64,000 nt of DNA, taken from NCBI GenBank assembly GCA_963921195.1, contig OY992537.1, forward strand, positions 58,304,313 to 58,368,312, written 5' to 3'. Position numbers and translations under genes: made by a program. Below, in pieces: positions 21,075 to 31,540 of the stretch (positions are counted from its first letter, which is position 1; each line of letters opens with the position of its first letter). The stretch is from Pegoplata infirma (lineage: Eukaryota; Arthropoda; Insecta; Diptera; Anthomyiidae). The notes under the pieces are model-generated. The model ran no database searches. It worked only from the letters and a program-made list of their open reading frames with translations, and was not told where the DNA came from.

Positions 21075-21636
21075 CGTCAGAGTACTAAATTCGGCTGTGC
21101 GGAATCTTTTATACTCTCCAAAGCGATTGGGTGGAGACAGGGGGACTCGTTTGTCCTCGCGATAAATGTTTAATTATTCTTTTAAATTGCTTTTTGCACT
21201 ATAGTTATACAATTTTATAATTTTTTCAATTATTTTTTTATCCACGCCCCCAAAAAGAGGGCGGACCTAAACAAATTACATTTTATAGTCTAATCGATCC
21301 AACCGCAGAACTTTTACCTTCTTTTAACATACAGATGTTTAATTTTTCTTGAAGGGGGACCTTTTCCCCCTGATCCGATTTTGCCATTTCGGAACTTAAC
21401 CAGCCCAAGACCATAAGACATATTCGTGCCAAACTTTAGGAGTCTAGCTTCTTTACTTTGAACTGTATTGTGTCTTTCTTCCACAGACGGACTCACAAAC
21501 GGAATCGCCAGAATGTCTTAGAATCAAACGCTGATCAATAATATATGTGGGGTCCTAGACCGATATTTCGATGCGTTACATATGGAAAGACAAAGTGAGT
21601 ATACACACCCCATACTGCGGCTGGTGGGTATATAAA
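21075..21636 (-). mobile_element. mini-me copy 4
   Basis: Head phrase TACTAAATTCGGCTGTGCGG with TATACTCTCC. The tail has CACAGACGGACTCACAAACG, AATAATATATGTGGGG, CCGATATTTCGATGCG and GGTGGGTATATAA. The (TA)n core is shortened. The minus-strand frame at 21314-21496 reads the element and is not a gene. Confidence 0.75.
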
Positions 21637-21922
21637 TTGTATCCAAATTGTAGTCTCCAACAACGAACAATTTCAAACAAGGATCATTTCAATATTCCCC
21701 AAGTAAATTTTCTTTTTGGCCCACTCTAAGATGCATGCAAAACAATTTGCAAATACATAAAAAGACAAAAACAGCGCATAATAAAAACGATAAAAACACG
21801 GCATAAATGATGCCAACAACTGATTGTGACGTAAAATAAGCCGTAATGATAAAGTATGATAGCGAGAAAGAACGCAACAACAACAGCTACGACAAAAAAA
21901 AATGTTAAAGGAAGACCAAAAA
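21637..21922. other. unassigned DNA
   Basis: Nothing recognised. Confidence 0.35.
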
Positions 21923-21965
21923 GAACAAGTAAAAATTTAAATTCGGTTTAGCCGAATTAATCAGT
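21923..21965 (+). mobile_element. mini-me head fragment
   Basis: GAACAAGTAAAAATTTAAAT followed by the hairpin TTCGGTTTAGCCGAA, the head of the mini-me family, with no body attached. Confidence 0.6.
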
Positions 21966-21978
21966 ACACTACAAATAG

Positions 21979-22598
21979 TTTCAACAGTCACAAGAAAATC
22001 ATCACATCGACACAAGTCGATCATCCTTGCCTAACACTCCAAATGATACAACAACGCAAGGACCAGCAGATCCAAATGCACCAGTCGATCACAATGCATT
22101 ATTGGATCCCAATGCACCATTAGTAGTGTCCGACCGAACAGTTTTTTGGCGAGGACGAAGTTAAGCACCAATTTAGATGTTCGGTAACGGAACGTTCGGC
22201 CAAAAAGTTCGGTTACCGAACTTCGAAATTGTGGCTTAACTTCGTACTCGACCTTAAATTTTACACTCAGAATCGTCTTCCATCGCCTCAACAATTATAC
22301 TCCATACAAAAAAAGTTGTTAAAAGTACTCCCAAATACCAAATTTTTTATTTAATTACGTTTTTTGGCCGAACTGTTCGGTCGAACACTAACCATTAGAT
22401 TCCAATGCACCATTAGATCCCATTGCACTATTCGATCCCAATGAACCTAATTTACCAGTCGATCCTTATTCACCAGTCGATCTCAATCCCGCAGATCCCA
22501 ATCCCGCGATGTCCGATGCCAAGATAAAATCCATCGTTAGACTCACGACCATTAGATACGCAGCGACAATGACTCCAAAATTTAATAAAAAAAATTAG
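21979..22598 (+). pseudogene. proline-rich repeat frame split by a hAT-like insertion
   Basis: If the 267-bp element and one duplication copy are ignored, one frame stays open from just after a TAG at 21,976 to TAG at 22,596-22,598, about 114 codons. It holds degenerate repeats of the type DPNAPLD (for example ALLDPNAPLD, DPIALFDPNEP, VDPYSPVD). No ATG start is apparent and no family is recognised. It may be an exon or part of a retrotransposon frame, since LTR-leader-like segments follow directly. Confidence 0.35.
22124..22390. mobile_element. 267-bp hAT-like element (TAGTGTCCGACC ends, 8-bp TSD)
   Basis: TIR TAGTGTCCGACCGAACAG is mirrored at the right as CTGTTCGGTCGAACACTA. The perfect duplication ACCATTAG lies at 22116-22123 and 22391-22398. 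The inside is made of GTTCGG and CCGAAC hairpins. The element at 36,773-37,580 shares the TAGTGTCCGACCGAA end. Non-coding. Confidence 0.9.
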
Positions 22599-22694
22599 GG
22601 TTTAATTTGCTTCGGTTTATTAGGAAACTTGCTCCAAATAAACATTTTAAGTTTAATGTTTAGTAAAATGGACCAGTAGAATTATTTTGCAAAA

Positions 22695-22713
22695 TGGCGC
22701 CCAAGTGTGGGCC
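22695..22713 (+). other. primer-binding-site-like motif, copy 1
   Basis: TGGCGCCCAAGTGTGGGCC, three A after TTTTGCA. Its relatives start at 23,161, 23,684 and 24,385 as TGGCTCCCAAGCTGGGGCC or one-base variants. Confidence 0.5.
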
Positions 22714-23866
22714 ACATATAAACCACTGTAAATAAATTTACGACAGCAACCAAAACATGTCCAAAGGTACAAATACCCACCACAGAATTTACTGCACAAA
22801 ATATTCCGAAACAATCAAGAAAATACCAATAAAATGGCATCTTAATCAAGCGGTTTTTAGCATCATCATGCTAGAATTTAATACTAGAAAGATTAAAAAA
22901 AAAAGCAGAAGAAAATGTTATTATATCAAATAACACCATTTCTATAACACTACCACTGATGCCGACTTCCGAGATAAATTGACAAAGCATATGTCTCCAA
23001 AGAATTCCAAAAAAGTGAATGTTCAATGACAGGATAATTAAACGACTTCAAAATAACAAAATCGATCGGAATCTCATTTAATTCGCTTTAAGTATTAAGA
23101 ATTTTGTTCCAGATAAATATTGAAAATCAGTAAAATTGACCAATAGAATTTTACAAAAAATGGCTCCCAAGCTGGGGCCCATTGCAAATCGTATAGCGGC
23201 AACACAGAAATTACATCCATCCGGTAAGAAAATTAACAAATTTGCGACGGCAATCAAAGCGTACTATATAACATCCTGAGCACATCATTTGAATCCGAAT
23301 TTATAGAAGGATTCCTGTTCGACTTTGAGGTTGTGAAATCCGAGGTTTTGGTAAGGGTATTTTCAGTCGGCTACGATTTGGAAGAATTCAAATTAAATAT
23401 ACACAAACACTACTCCCTCTTTCCGTCTCCTCATAACCTATTTTCCTAATAACAACGTAATGCATAGCATTAGTAGGGGACATCCCTTAAGTGTTGGCTC
23501 AAAGTATTAAAAAAAGTGAACGTTCAATGACAGGATAGATAATGTCTGCAGTTAAATCATGACTGCAACGACTTCAAAATAAAACCGATCGGTTTTCCAT
23601 TTAATTCGCTTTAAGTAATAAGAATTTTGTTCCAGATAAACATAGAAAATCAGTAGAATTGACAGATAGAATTTTAAAAAAAATGGCTTCCAAGCTGGGG
23701 CCAATTGCAAAGCGTATAGCGGATACACAAAAATCACCTCTATCTAGGAAGAGTTAGGACACATTCGCGACAGAAATCAAGAATGACAAATGGTAGGAAC
23801 ATCCACAAAAGGATTTACTATATAACATAGGGGGCATCCCTTAAGTGTTGGCTCAAAATAAAAACA

Positions 23867-24215
23867 AACAAGTGAGTGTTAAATTCGGCTGTGCCGAAAC
23901 TTTTTTCCCCCTGGTCCGGTTTTGCTCATTTACGAACTTAACCTGCCTTTTAACATAAGACATATTTGTGCTAAATGTCGGGAGTCTACCTCTTTTATTT
24001 TGGACTGCATCGTGTTAACTACAGACGGACAGACGGATAGACGGACAGACGGATAGACGGACGGACAGACGGACGGACGGACATCGCTAGAATGTCTTAG
24101 AATCGATCACTGATCATAAATATATACACTTTATGGGGTCCTAGACCGATATTTTGATGCGTTTCACACGGAATGACAAAGTCAGTTTACCCCCATACTG
24201 TAGTTGGAGGGTATA
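23867..24215 (-). mobile_element. mini-me copy 5 nested in the leader repeats
   Basis: Head AACAAGTGAGTGTTAAAT and TTCGGCTGTGCCGAA; tail with a long (GACGGACA)n stretch at about 24,020-24,081, AAATATATACACTTTATGG and GTTGGAGGGTATAAAA. It splits a leader unit: the phrase GTTGGCTCAAA...AAAAAAGTGAA is continuous near 23,495-23,520 but broken here. Confidence 0.85.
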
Positions 24216-24600
24216 AAAAAGTGAATGTTCAATGACAGAATGTCGATCGTTAAACCATGACTGCAACGACTTCGAAATAACAAAACCGATCGGTTTCCCA
24301 ATTAATTCGATTTAAGTATTAGGAATTTTGTGTCAGAAAAACATCGAAAATCAGTAACATTGACTTAAAGGATTTTGCAGAAAATGGCTCCCAAGCTGGG
24401 GCCAATTGCGAAGCGTATAGCGGAAATTACATCGAGGAAGAGATTGGACAAATTCACGACGGCAATTAAACCATGTCGAATGGTAGGAACATCCACTAAA
24501 GGATTTACTATATAAAATTATGGATACAGCATTTGAATCCGTATTAATAGTCGGATTCGTGTGCGACTTTGAGGCTGCAAAATTCGGAAGTTTCGGTAAC

Positions 24601-25685
24601 TGTGTTAACCAAAAAAGACACTCAAGTACTACACAGATGTTTAGGTGTTACAAACTAAATGATAAACTTTTATATGACCTCCTATACCTCTTGTAGGTTT
24701 AAAAAGCAACGAATAATATTTATCTGAAATTCTAGATGATGGTATGTAGAGAATAAAATAAAGCCCATGACAATACGCACACTGTTCCACATATAGAACT
24801 CCAATCTCTTCTTTCACTTGACACTTTAATACATATTTCTTTTTTTTAATATTCACCCAAATACAAAAAACAAAAATAACCCAACATAGAGACATACAAG
24901 TACAATATAAAATGTTTAGAGGCTTTTCAACATTCAGGAAGGAATACGCGCAATTGCAGGCAACAACAACGACAAGAACAACATAACATTTTGCAACAAC
25001 ATTGACTTCATCATCAACAACATTCACATCCACACACACTAACATACTCATATGCGGATGATGACACTTACCCAACCTAACCAAAAAGTTTTATGAGTAG
25101 AACGGCAAACGACATGAGCACGACATAAATGGTACTTTATATATAGCGGAGGTTTTTTGTACTTTTTTTTTTATTCCTTCATCATTGTAACTCCATAGCC
25201 AACGTTTATTCATATTGTTTTGGTTGTTGTTGTTGATATTTGTATCCATAATAAATATAACACAACCATATATCGTTTGGTAATGTCATTCTTTCGAGGA
25301 GCAGCAATATACAGCATCATAAACGGACACAGCGACACATGGTAGTAGTTGTTCAAAAATCAGGGATTTAAGAGAGAGTTTGTTGTTTGATAAAAGAAAA
25401 TCTTTAGGATTATATGTTAAATTTAACAAAATTGATTGTCAAAATTGAGCAAGTAAGTAGACTCTAATTGATTGCATTTTATGAACGTGTAAAAATCGCC
25501 TAACTCATGTTAAAAGTTTACTATGTAATGAGCTCTTATTGCATTGAAATCTCACTCATTATCACACAGCCCAAACTACTGAAGCTGGCGACGTGAAATT
25601 TGCAATGTAGGAAAAGGTTGGGTTTTGAAAATTCCTGTTTTAAGGGGTAAACCATTTGTATTTTTGGTACTTTTTATATTTCCGG
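24601..25685. other. intergenic DNA with CAA-type simple sequence
   Basis: CAACAAC-rich stretches around 24,960-25,030 and TTGTTGTTGTTG near 25,220. The minus-strand frame at 24641-25084 (147 codons) is one of the longest in the window but has no family signature and partly translates the simple repeat. No gene called. Confidence 0.5.
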
Positions 25686-25691
25686 AAATAA

Positions 25692-25848
25692 TAGGTTGGC
25701 TAGGTTAGGTTATGCGTGGCTGCTGAAGCTTTACGTCAGCACATATAGACTCTGAGGTCCATTGTGATACCACGGGACTGCAATAAGTTTACCTACTGGT
25801 CCCTGCCGTTAAACCAATTTCAGTATGAAACTCCTAAGATATTGAATT
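25692..25848 (-). mobile_element. 3' tail of the non-LTR element
   Basis: On the minus strand: GTGGTATCACAATGGACC, GCTGACGTAAAGC, CAGCAGCCACGCATAACC, TAACCTAGCCAACC. The same tail follows the RNase H fragments on the plus strand near 59,690-59,770 and 60,330-60,400, so it is the family's 3' untranslated end. Confidence 0.75.
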
Positions 25849-25858
25849 TTGACATCTG

Positions 25859-26066
25859 ATCAAGATGAGTAAATTTGATGAGACGCATGTGTGGACTTAA
25901 ATAGTCATGCTATGGGACAGGAAGACGGAAGAACGTGAATTAATGTGCAGAGAAGCCCAACACCACACCACAATCCCCCCTCCCCGCCCCCCTTTTCATG
26001 AGGTATCACTATGGATCAGGATCTGGTCTTGTGGACATTACGTCAACCTCTCAACCTAACCTAACC
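25859..26066 (+). mobile_element. 208-bp 5'-truncated retro-insertion with 10-bp TSD
   Basis: Flanked by the exact 10-bp duplication TTGACATCTG (25849-25858, 26067-26076). It ends CCTCTCAACCTAACCTAACC and shares GGTATCACTATGGATC with the tail of its host element, but in the opposite orientation. The uninterrupted site is visible near 59,499-59,520 (GTCGGATGTCAAAATTCAAT). A short 3' fragment of a related element mobilised in trans is the simplest reading. Confidence 0.8.
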
Positions 26067-26076
26067 TTGACATCTG

Positions 26077-26880
26077 ACAAATCAGAAAGATTGTGCAGCT
26101 CCCAAAACCTCAGTGAAGCAAGATTCTGACCAGAAAGTGCTGGGCAATATTCGATAGTTTCCAACTCCTCTTCAGCCACGCAACTCCGGCAAAAGTCATT
26201 TGGTAACACATGCAACCGCTCTGTGTGCTTTCCTATAAGACAGTGTCCGGTAATTACACCAATCACCGTCGAAATTTCTTCTCTTGGAAGCGATATCAGC
26301 TCACTTGTGCACTTCTGATAAAGAGAAGGCCAGATCTGTCGTGTTGTCTCACACGTCTATCCATTTGTCCATCTCAGATTAGTCTCCTTCGCGGAAAAAA
26401 GCCGTAGATTTTGCTAGCAAGTTTCTAGAGGCATACCAACACATTCCAATTCTGTTGGAACCTGTAAGGCAGTATTCAATTTTGCAAGCTCATCGGCTTT
26501 GCAATTCCCAGGAATGTCTCTGTGCCCTGGGACCCAAATGAGTCGCATGTCATTTGGGTCCCAGAATGTCTGTTTGGCCATCTTATTTAAAGACGGGCGG
26601 CAGTTAAGGGCAGATCTTATTTTCAGAAACTTGGACTCCAGAGACTTGACCGCGGTTTGACTGTCAGAATAGAAGTTGACTGTGGTTGTAGACAAGACAT
26701 TGCAACTCCACTTGCCTGGTAAACATTGTAATGATCTGGCAATCTTCGAGCCAGAATTCATCCAAGCTCTTCCAAAAAGACTCCAAAGCCCAATTTTTCG
26801 TGCAGCCTCGATCCACCTGTGTAAAAATCTATGGAATCCCCACTACCCGAAATGACCCTAATCCAAGACTCCCTGGATGT
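26077..26880 (-). pseudogene. RNase H and C-terminal region of the non-LTR element
   Basis: In two frames on the minus strand: IDFYTGGSRLHEKLGFGVF, then VNFYSDSQTAVKSLES, RLIWVPGHRDIPGNCKADEL, and a C-terminal part with GHCLIGKHTERLHVLPNDF and CRSC. In active relatives the first motif normally reads TDGS; here the aspartate is glycine, so a catalytic residue is lost besides the frame breaks. The RNase H domain of these elements removes RNA from RNA/DNA hybrids during copying. Confidence 0.8.
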
Positions 26881-26882
26881 TA

Positions 26883-27430
26883 TCATAGGGGTAAAGTGGC
26901 GCTCAAAAAGGTGGAGGAAGCACAGTCCACATTTTGTGGTATTGTTATATTCATCAAGATCGAGCTATGGCCACAATCGCTGCTCCTCCATTGCAGCGTG
27001 CTATTAAGTCGAATTGCCGACGCAGCCGCATACTGCCTACCCAATATGTCCAATGGTATCAGGTAAAGGAGGATTTCTAATGCAGCCGTAGGTGTAGTAC
27101 GAAGAGCACCAGTGCTGCACATCGACGCCATTTTCTGTACCTTCGTGATAAGACACAGTTCGCTTTTGTTTCTAAAGCAGGCCACCAGACAATGATTCCA
27201 TACAGCAGAATTGGACGCACCACTGCTGTATAGATCCAATAAACGACTTGAGGGCTAAAACGCCATCGTTTTCCAATGGCTCTTTTACAGGAATATAAAG
27301 CAATCGTTGCTTTTCTCACCCGTTCCTCAATATTACGCCTGAAATTCAACTTCCTATCTAGAAATACTCCAAGATACTTGGCTCCATCTGAGAAGGTGAT
27401 TTCAGTGCCGTCCAAAGAAATAGGATCAAA
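26883..27430 (-). pseudogene. reverse transcriptase thumb/connection region
   Basis: Minus-strand frames read AKYLGVFLDRKLNFRRNIEE, RPILLYGIIVWWPAL and STGALRTTPTAALEILLYL, typical of the region after the reverse transcriptase active site in this group. A frameshift separates the two main pieces near 27,080-27,240. Confidence 0.8.
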
Positions 27431-28430
27431 AGCAGAAATCTATTTTTCCTTGTAAACAAACCAAGCTCTGTTTTACTTGGATTAACTCCTAGACCACAGC
27501 CTCTTGTCCATTAAGACAGATCTTTCAGAGAACCCTGAAGAATGTCACTCAATGTTGCTAGATGCTTTCCCTTTCCCACTATCGCTACATAGTCATCGTC
27601 GTGTACGACAACATGACAACCACGTGATTCTGGAGATATCAGCATTGAATTCAGTGCCAGATTCCAAAGAAGCGGCGCAGGAACACCTCCATGTGGTGTG
27701 CCCCAATTGACAGACCAAAATATAACAGACGCTCCCAATTCAGACGTTATACTCTATTGGCAAGCAGGTCTTCCACCATTAAAACGATCCCACGCTTAAC
27801 TACTAGACCAATGCCAAAATTATCGAGTCTAGAATGACATTATTAAAAGCGCCCTCTATATCAGGTAAATCCACCAGAACTCCTTTACTGAAAGAGATCT
27901 CTCGATGGTACCAACGAGCTCATGAAGAGCTGTTGCATGTTGCCTTGTCGAAAGCAACCTCAGGTCAATCACTCTACGCAAATATGAGTCTATCATTCGT
28001 TCCATTGTCTTTAACAAAAAATAATAAGACAGACTAATTGGTCTGAAATCTTTCGGAGCTGTATGCGAATTTATTTATGCATGCTACGTATAGATTACAC
28101 AGACGAGGGGCTATATAGTCCGAAACTTGCTGCATCTCAGAGGATTTAAAGGTCCTGACGCTTTTAATCGCCCAGACTAATTTTGGCATATTTATTATTT
28201 CCGAAGCAATTTCAGATGCTCGGGCGTCAGAACATTCCAAAGCTTGAAACGGCGTCATAGAATTTCCTGGAAAATGTTTAGAAGGAGATCCAGTGACTCT
28301 CCACTGGAAAAAGACCACACCCCATTAGGATATTTTAGGTATCCCAGGGTGCAAGGAGAAGAAGTACTTTGGCCAGCCTGGATGCCTTAGAAAAGTGTTC
28401 TATGTTTTCATCATAGGGGTGAAACGAGTA
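27431..28430 (-). pseudogene. reverse transcriptase catalytic region (decayed)
   Basis: Across several frames on the minus strand: ASEIINMPKLVWAIKS, FRPISL-like and KTMERMIDSYLRRVIDLRL phrases, ALHELVGTIERSLSVKEF, DIEGAFNNV, GTPHGGVPAPLLWNLALNSM and VVVHDDDYVAIVG. The last corresponds to the YADD active site of active relatives, here changed at the first positions. Its order and spacing are right, so this is a genuine but dead reverse transcriptase. Confidence 0.85.
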
Positions 28431-28905
28431 AGTTTCGCTCATGTGTATGTATTAGTGACGGCACGCGCGTGTAACTTTTGACGTTTCATACAAAACATAA
28501 ACAAACAACGAAAATACAGATGTAAAAGCTCACACGTACAGGCACACGTATTCTAGGCAGAGAAGTAAATTTACCACTATTTTGTATGCGTCCATATTTA
28601 AAGTACCAAAATAAGCACTCGTGTTGCATGTCTATATGGTCTGTGGTTTTCATAGAAATTTTTCCAAGAACCACATTTTGCAATTGTGATCACCTTCTAA
28701 TAACTCTTTTTAAGTTGCAGCCTGCATGCAGACCAGTCCTCGCCCGCTCTTGAATATTTAGCCTTATTAAAGAGCTTTCTGCCGGAATCTCTGCAGAAAG
28801 CGGGAGTCTGAAATCTCCCTAGATTCAGACTCCCGAATCAGACCACCTTCGACGGGGGAATCGGCCCCGGATTGGCTCTAAGCTAGCCGCTGTAACATTC
28901 ATATC
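28431..28905. other. unassigned DNA with two adjacent hairpins
   Basis: No gene recognised. A hairpin with 9-bp arms GCTTTCTGC/GCAGAAAGC (28774-28801) abuts one with 12-bp arms CGGGAGTCTGAA/TTCAGACTCCCG (28801-28835). This segment is GC-richer than its surroundings. Confidence 0.5.
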
Positions 28906-28913
28906 ATTAAAAG

Positions 28914-29288
28914 CAGGGTTGGCAACCGATACCCACCTAGAATAACGGTATTTTGCTATTGTACCGCAACCAATAAAGATATGGACATTTTCAAAAGCAA
29001 TTATGAAAGCTGATGAAATTTCTAGTATTTTAAATGTTTCACTTCGTGTTTCTACCGGTTCGTTTTAGTTATATAGGTCAATACCTTTATAAAACCGTTT
29101 CAAACGGTATTATAAAGGTATTGACCTATATTTCGAAAACGAACCGGTAGAAACACGAATTGAAACATTTAAAATACTAGAAATTTCATCAGCTTTCATA
29201 ATTGCTTTTGAAAATGTCCATATATTTATTGGTTGCGGTACAATAGCCAAATACCGTTATTCTAGGTGGGTATCGGTTGCCAACCCTG
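28914..29288. mobile_element. 375-bp palindromic hAT-like MITE (8-bp TSD)
   Basis: The whole element is an inverted repeat with about 187-bp arms that differ at only a handful of positions. Ends are CAGGGTTGGCAACCGATACC. The perfect duplication ATTAAAAG lies at 28906-28913 and 29289-29296. The CAGG end and 8-bp duplication fit hAT. No coding capacity. The close match of the arms suggests a recent origin. Confidence 0.95.
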
Positions 29289-29296
29289 ATTAAAAG

Positions 29297-29902
29297 CATA
29301 TGTTTAAGCAAATTTTCGCCAAGATGCAGGCTCTTGGTGAACCCTTGGCAACCATCAACTTAAACCCAGGGATCTTTAATCCGAAAATTTTCTGATACTT
29401 AGAGGCTAAAAAGGGGTAAAAATATATTTATCATATTTCCTCAAATATAAACTTGAAATTTTTAATATAGAATCCTGTAGTAAAAAAAAATTGCAAAAAT
29501 TTCAAATCTAAGGGGGCGAAAAGTTAATACAAACGGAAAATCCTCATTCTCAACCAAGGGGGTAAACATTAGGAAGAAGGGTAAAATTGTGCTTTTTATA
29601 TCTATTAAGATACAAATTTTATAATTTATTGATTATTGAGAAACTAAACAATTGACCACCTGAAGACCCCCTTATCCCAAATTCAGAATCCTAAGTTTTT
29701 TATCCTTTAAATATCTGTTTTATTTTCTTTTTGACATCTCAAAAACATACAGCTTATGATATTATAGATCTAAAAAAAAAGCATTTTCTTTATAATACAA
29801 ATAGATACAGAGTATTTTGTCACTATTTTATCATTGTTACCATACTGTGAAAGGTTGGCTGGTTGTTTGGATTATTTTTATATATTTTTTTTCTATATAA
29901 AA
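29297..29902. other. unassigned intergenic DNA
   Basis: AT-rich; nothing recognised. Confidence 0.4.
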
Positions 29903-30329
29903 TACTAGCTGTTTTGCACCCGGCGTTGCCCGGGTTGAAAAACATATATAACAATGAGTTATTTATTAGTCAGTTTAATTACTGCTTCGTGACTTGAGGT
30001 TTGGTCGATTTTTTCGATTTTTCTCAGCGTGTGGAACATGGTATGTATGTGTTCCTCCGTCGTGGGAACAATCCTAATATTAATGTATTTCTTTAATATT
30101 TATTAATGTATTTCTTTAATGGCTTTTAAAGGAACCTACAGTTGCCTCCTCGGTTAGCACTTTATGTGGTGAAAACTTCAATAAAGACATAACTTTCATT
30201 GAAGTTCAAGTGGGAGTGGCATTTAACGCATTAAATTAAATTTTGGTCTCATGTGACCTATAGTTCCCCTATTGGTTAGCTCGTGAAAAAAATTGCAATT
30301 AAATTTGCTCAGCAGTTTTTCCACGTTCG

Positions 30330-31540
30330 CGGAACAGGCAGACATAACTCTCACTGAAGTACAAAGGGGCGTGCCATTATATGCCTTTTTATCAGTCGCT
30401 GTTTAATATTGCCTACAAAGTGGCGTGCCATTATACAGAAAAAAATATTTTTTAATTTAATACAAAGGGGTGCTGCATTTTAAGCCCCTTGGCCCGATCG
30501 ACACGGTAAATACCATCTATGGTGAAAACTGTTTTTAAATTTGTTTCACCGTTAACGCGTGAGTACGGATCAGACAAAAATAAATTGTCTATAGTTTCCG
30601 CCTCAATAAGTACTAAATAGCTGTGGTAAAAATTATAATAACATCGGGTTCGCCGTTTAAGCGCGATTACGTAAAGGCAGAATAAACTTTCAGTACATTG
30701 CAAAAGACGTTGCAGTTGATACAGACTAAAGTTCCCGCCTCTGTTAGTACTGTCTTTGGAAAATGTTTTGTTAAAATCGGCTTAGTAGTTTAAGCGTTAT
30801 TAAAGAACAGACCTAATCTAATAAAATAAAAAGTGGCGTGCTATATCATTTTTTATTTAAATCGGTATAGTCGTTTAAGCATGATTACGGAACATTCCGA
30901 AAAACGTTCAGTATAGTACAAAGGGGCGTGTCAAAGAGGCGTGACATTTCCCGCCTCTTTGTGCAAATGCGCTCTATTTATAATCTATAGTTTTCTCTTC
31001 GGTTAGTACTATCATTGGTAAAAATTTCACTAAAATCGGTTCAGTCGTTTATGCGTGATTACGGAACAGGAAGAAATGACGTTCAATGTAATACAAAGGG
31101 GCGTGCCATTTTACGCCTTCTTTTTTGATCGCCATCTATTGTGGCTCATAGTTTTCGCTTCGGTTAATACTATCTGTGGTGAACATTTCATGAAAAACAG
31201 CTCAGCCGTTTAAGGGTAATTGCGGAAAAGCAAGAAATAACTTGAAGTGTAATAAAAAGGGGCGTGACATTTTACGCCCCTTGTTTCCATCGCCCTCTAT
31301 TGTGGCTCATAGTTTCCGCCTCGGTTAGTACTATCTGTGGTAAAAATTTCAGTGAAACCGGTAAAATCGCTTTTCAGTGATTGCGGAACAGGCAGACATA
31401 GTTTCTGTATAGTACAAAGGGGCGTGGCATATAACCCCCATTTTTTCCGATCGCGGATTTTTCTATCTCTGGTGAAAATTTCATGAAAATCGATTCAGCC
31501 GTTTTTCTGTTGTTGTCGGACAGGCAGATATAGCTTTAAC
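30330..31540 (+). repeat. diverged units of the 160-bp repeat
   Basis: Copies of TACAAAGGGGCGTG, CCGCCTCGGTTAGTAC, ATCTGTGGTGAAAATTTCA and GTTTAAGCGTGATTACGGAA, with sequence drift and variable spacing. These are the older, edge units of the array. Confidence 0.8.

Larger units (their letters stand above)
22599..24600 (+). repeat. four LTR/leader-like segments with primer-binding-site motif
   Basis: Four related segments (about 22.60-22.86, 23.01-23.36, 23.51-23.83 and 24.22-24.60 kb) share ACTGCAACGACTTCAAAATA, AATTCGCTTTAAGTATTA, GAAAATCAGTAAAATTGACC and an A run, then TGGCGCCCAAGTGTGGGCC or TGGCTCCCAAGCTGGGGCC. The last motif matches the tRNA-Lys-type primer binding site of gypsy-like retrotransposons, placed a few bases after a CA dinucleotide as at an LTR end. 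No gag or pol is found. Unit boundaries differ between copies. Confidence 0.55.
25692..28430 (-). mobile_element. decayed non-LTR retrotransposon, LOA/I-group type
   Basis: A minus-strand element holding, in order, a linker before the reverse transcriptase, reverse transcriptase, connection region, RNase H, a short C-terminal Cys/His region and a 3' tail ending in AACCTAACC-type repeats. Frames are broken by many indels and stops. The combination of reverse transcriptase with RNase H and the TPTAALEILL phrase fits the LOA/I group. The endonuclease and ORF1 are absent. The 3' tail recurs at 59.7 and 60.35 kb. Confidence 0.85.

Noticed and set aside
24641..25084. 147-codon minus-strand frame
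   Set aside because: Partly translates CAA/GTT simple repeats, has no domain signature, and shows no coding-like composition.
25692..26066. CCTAA repeats as evidence of a telomere
   Set aside because: Only two or three units, always at the end of a non-LTR tail, and inside the window rather than at a chromosome end.
26731..27066. 111-codon plus-strand frame
   Set aside because: Shadow of the minus-strand reverse transcriptase/RNase H region, which has recognisable motifs.
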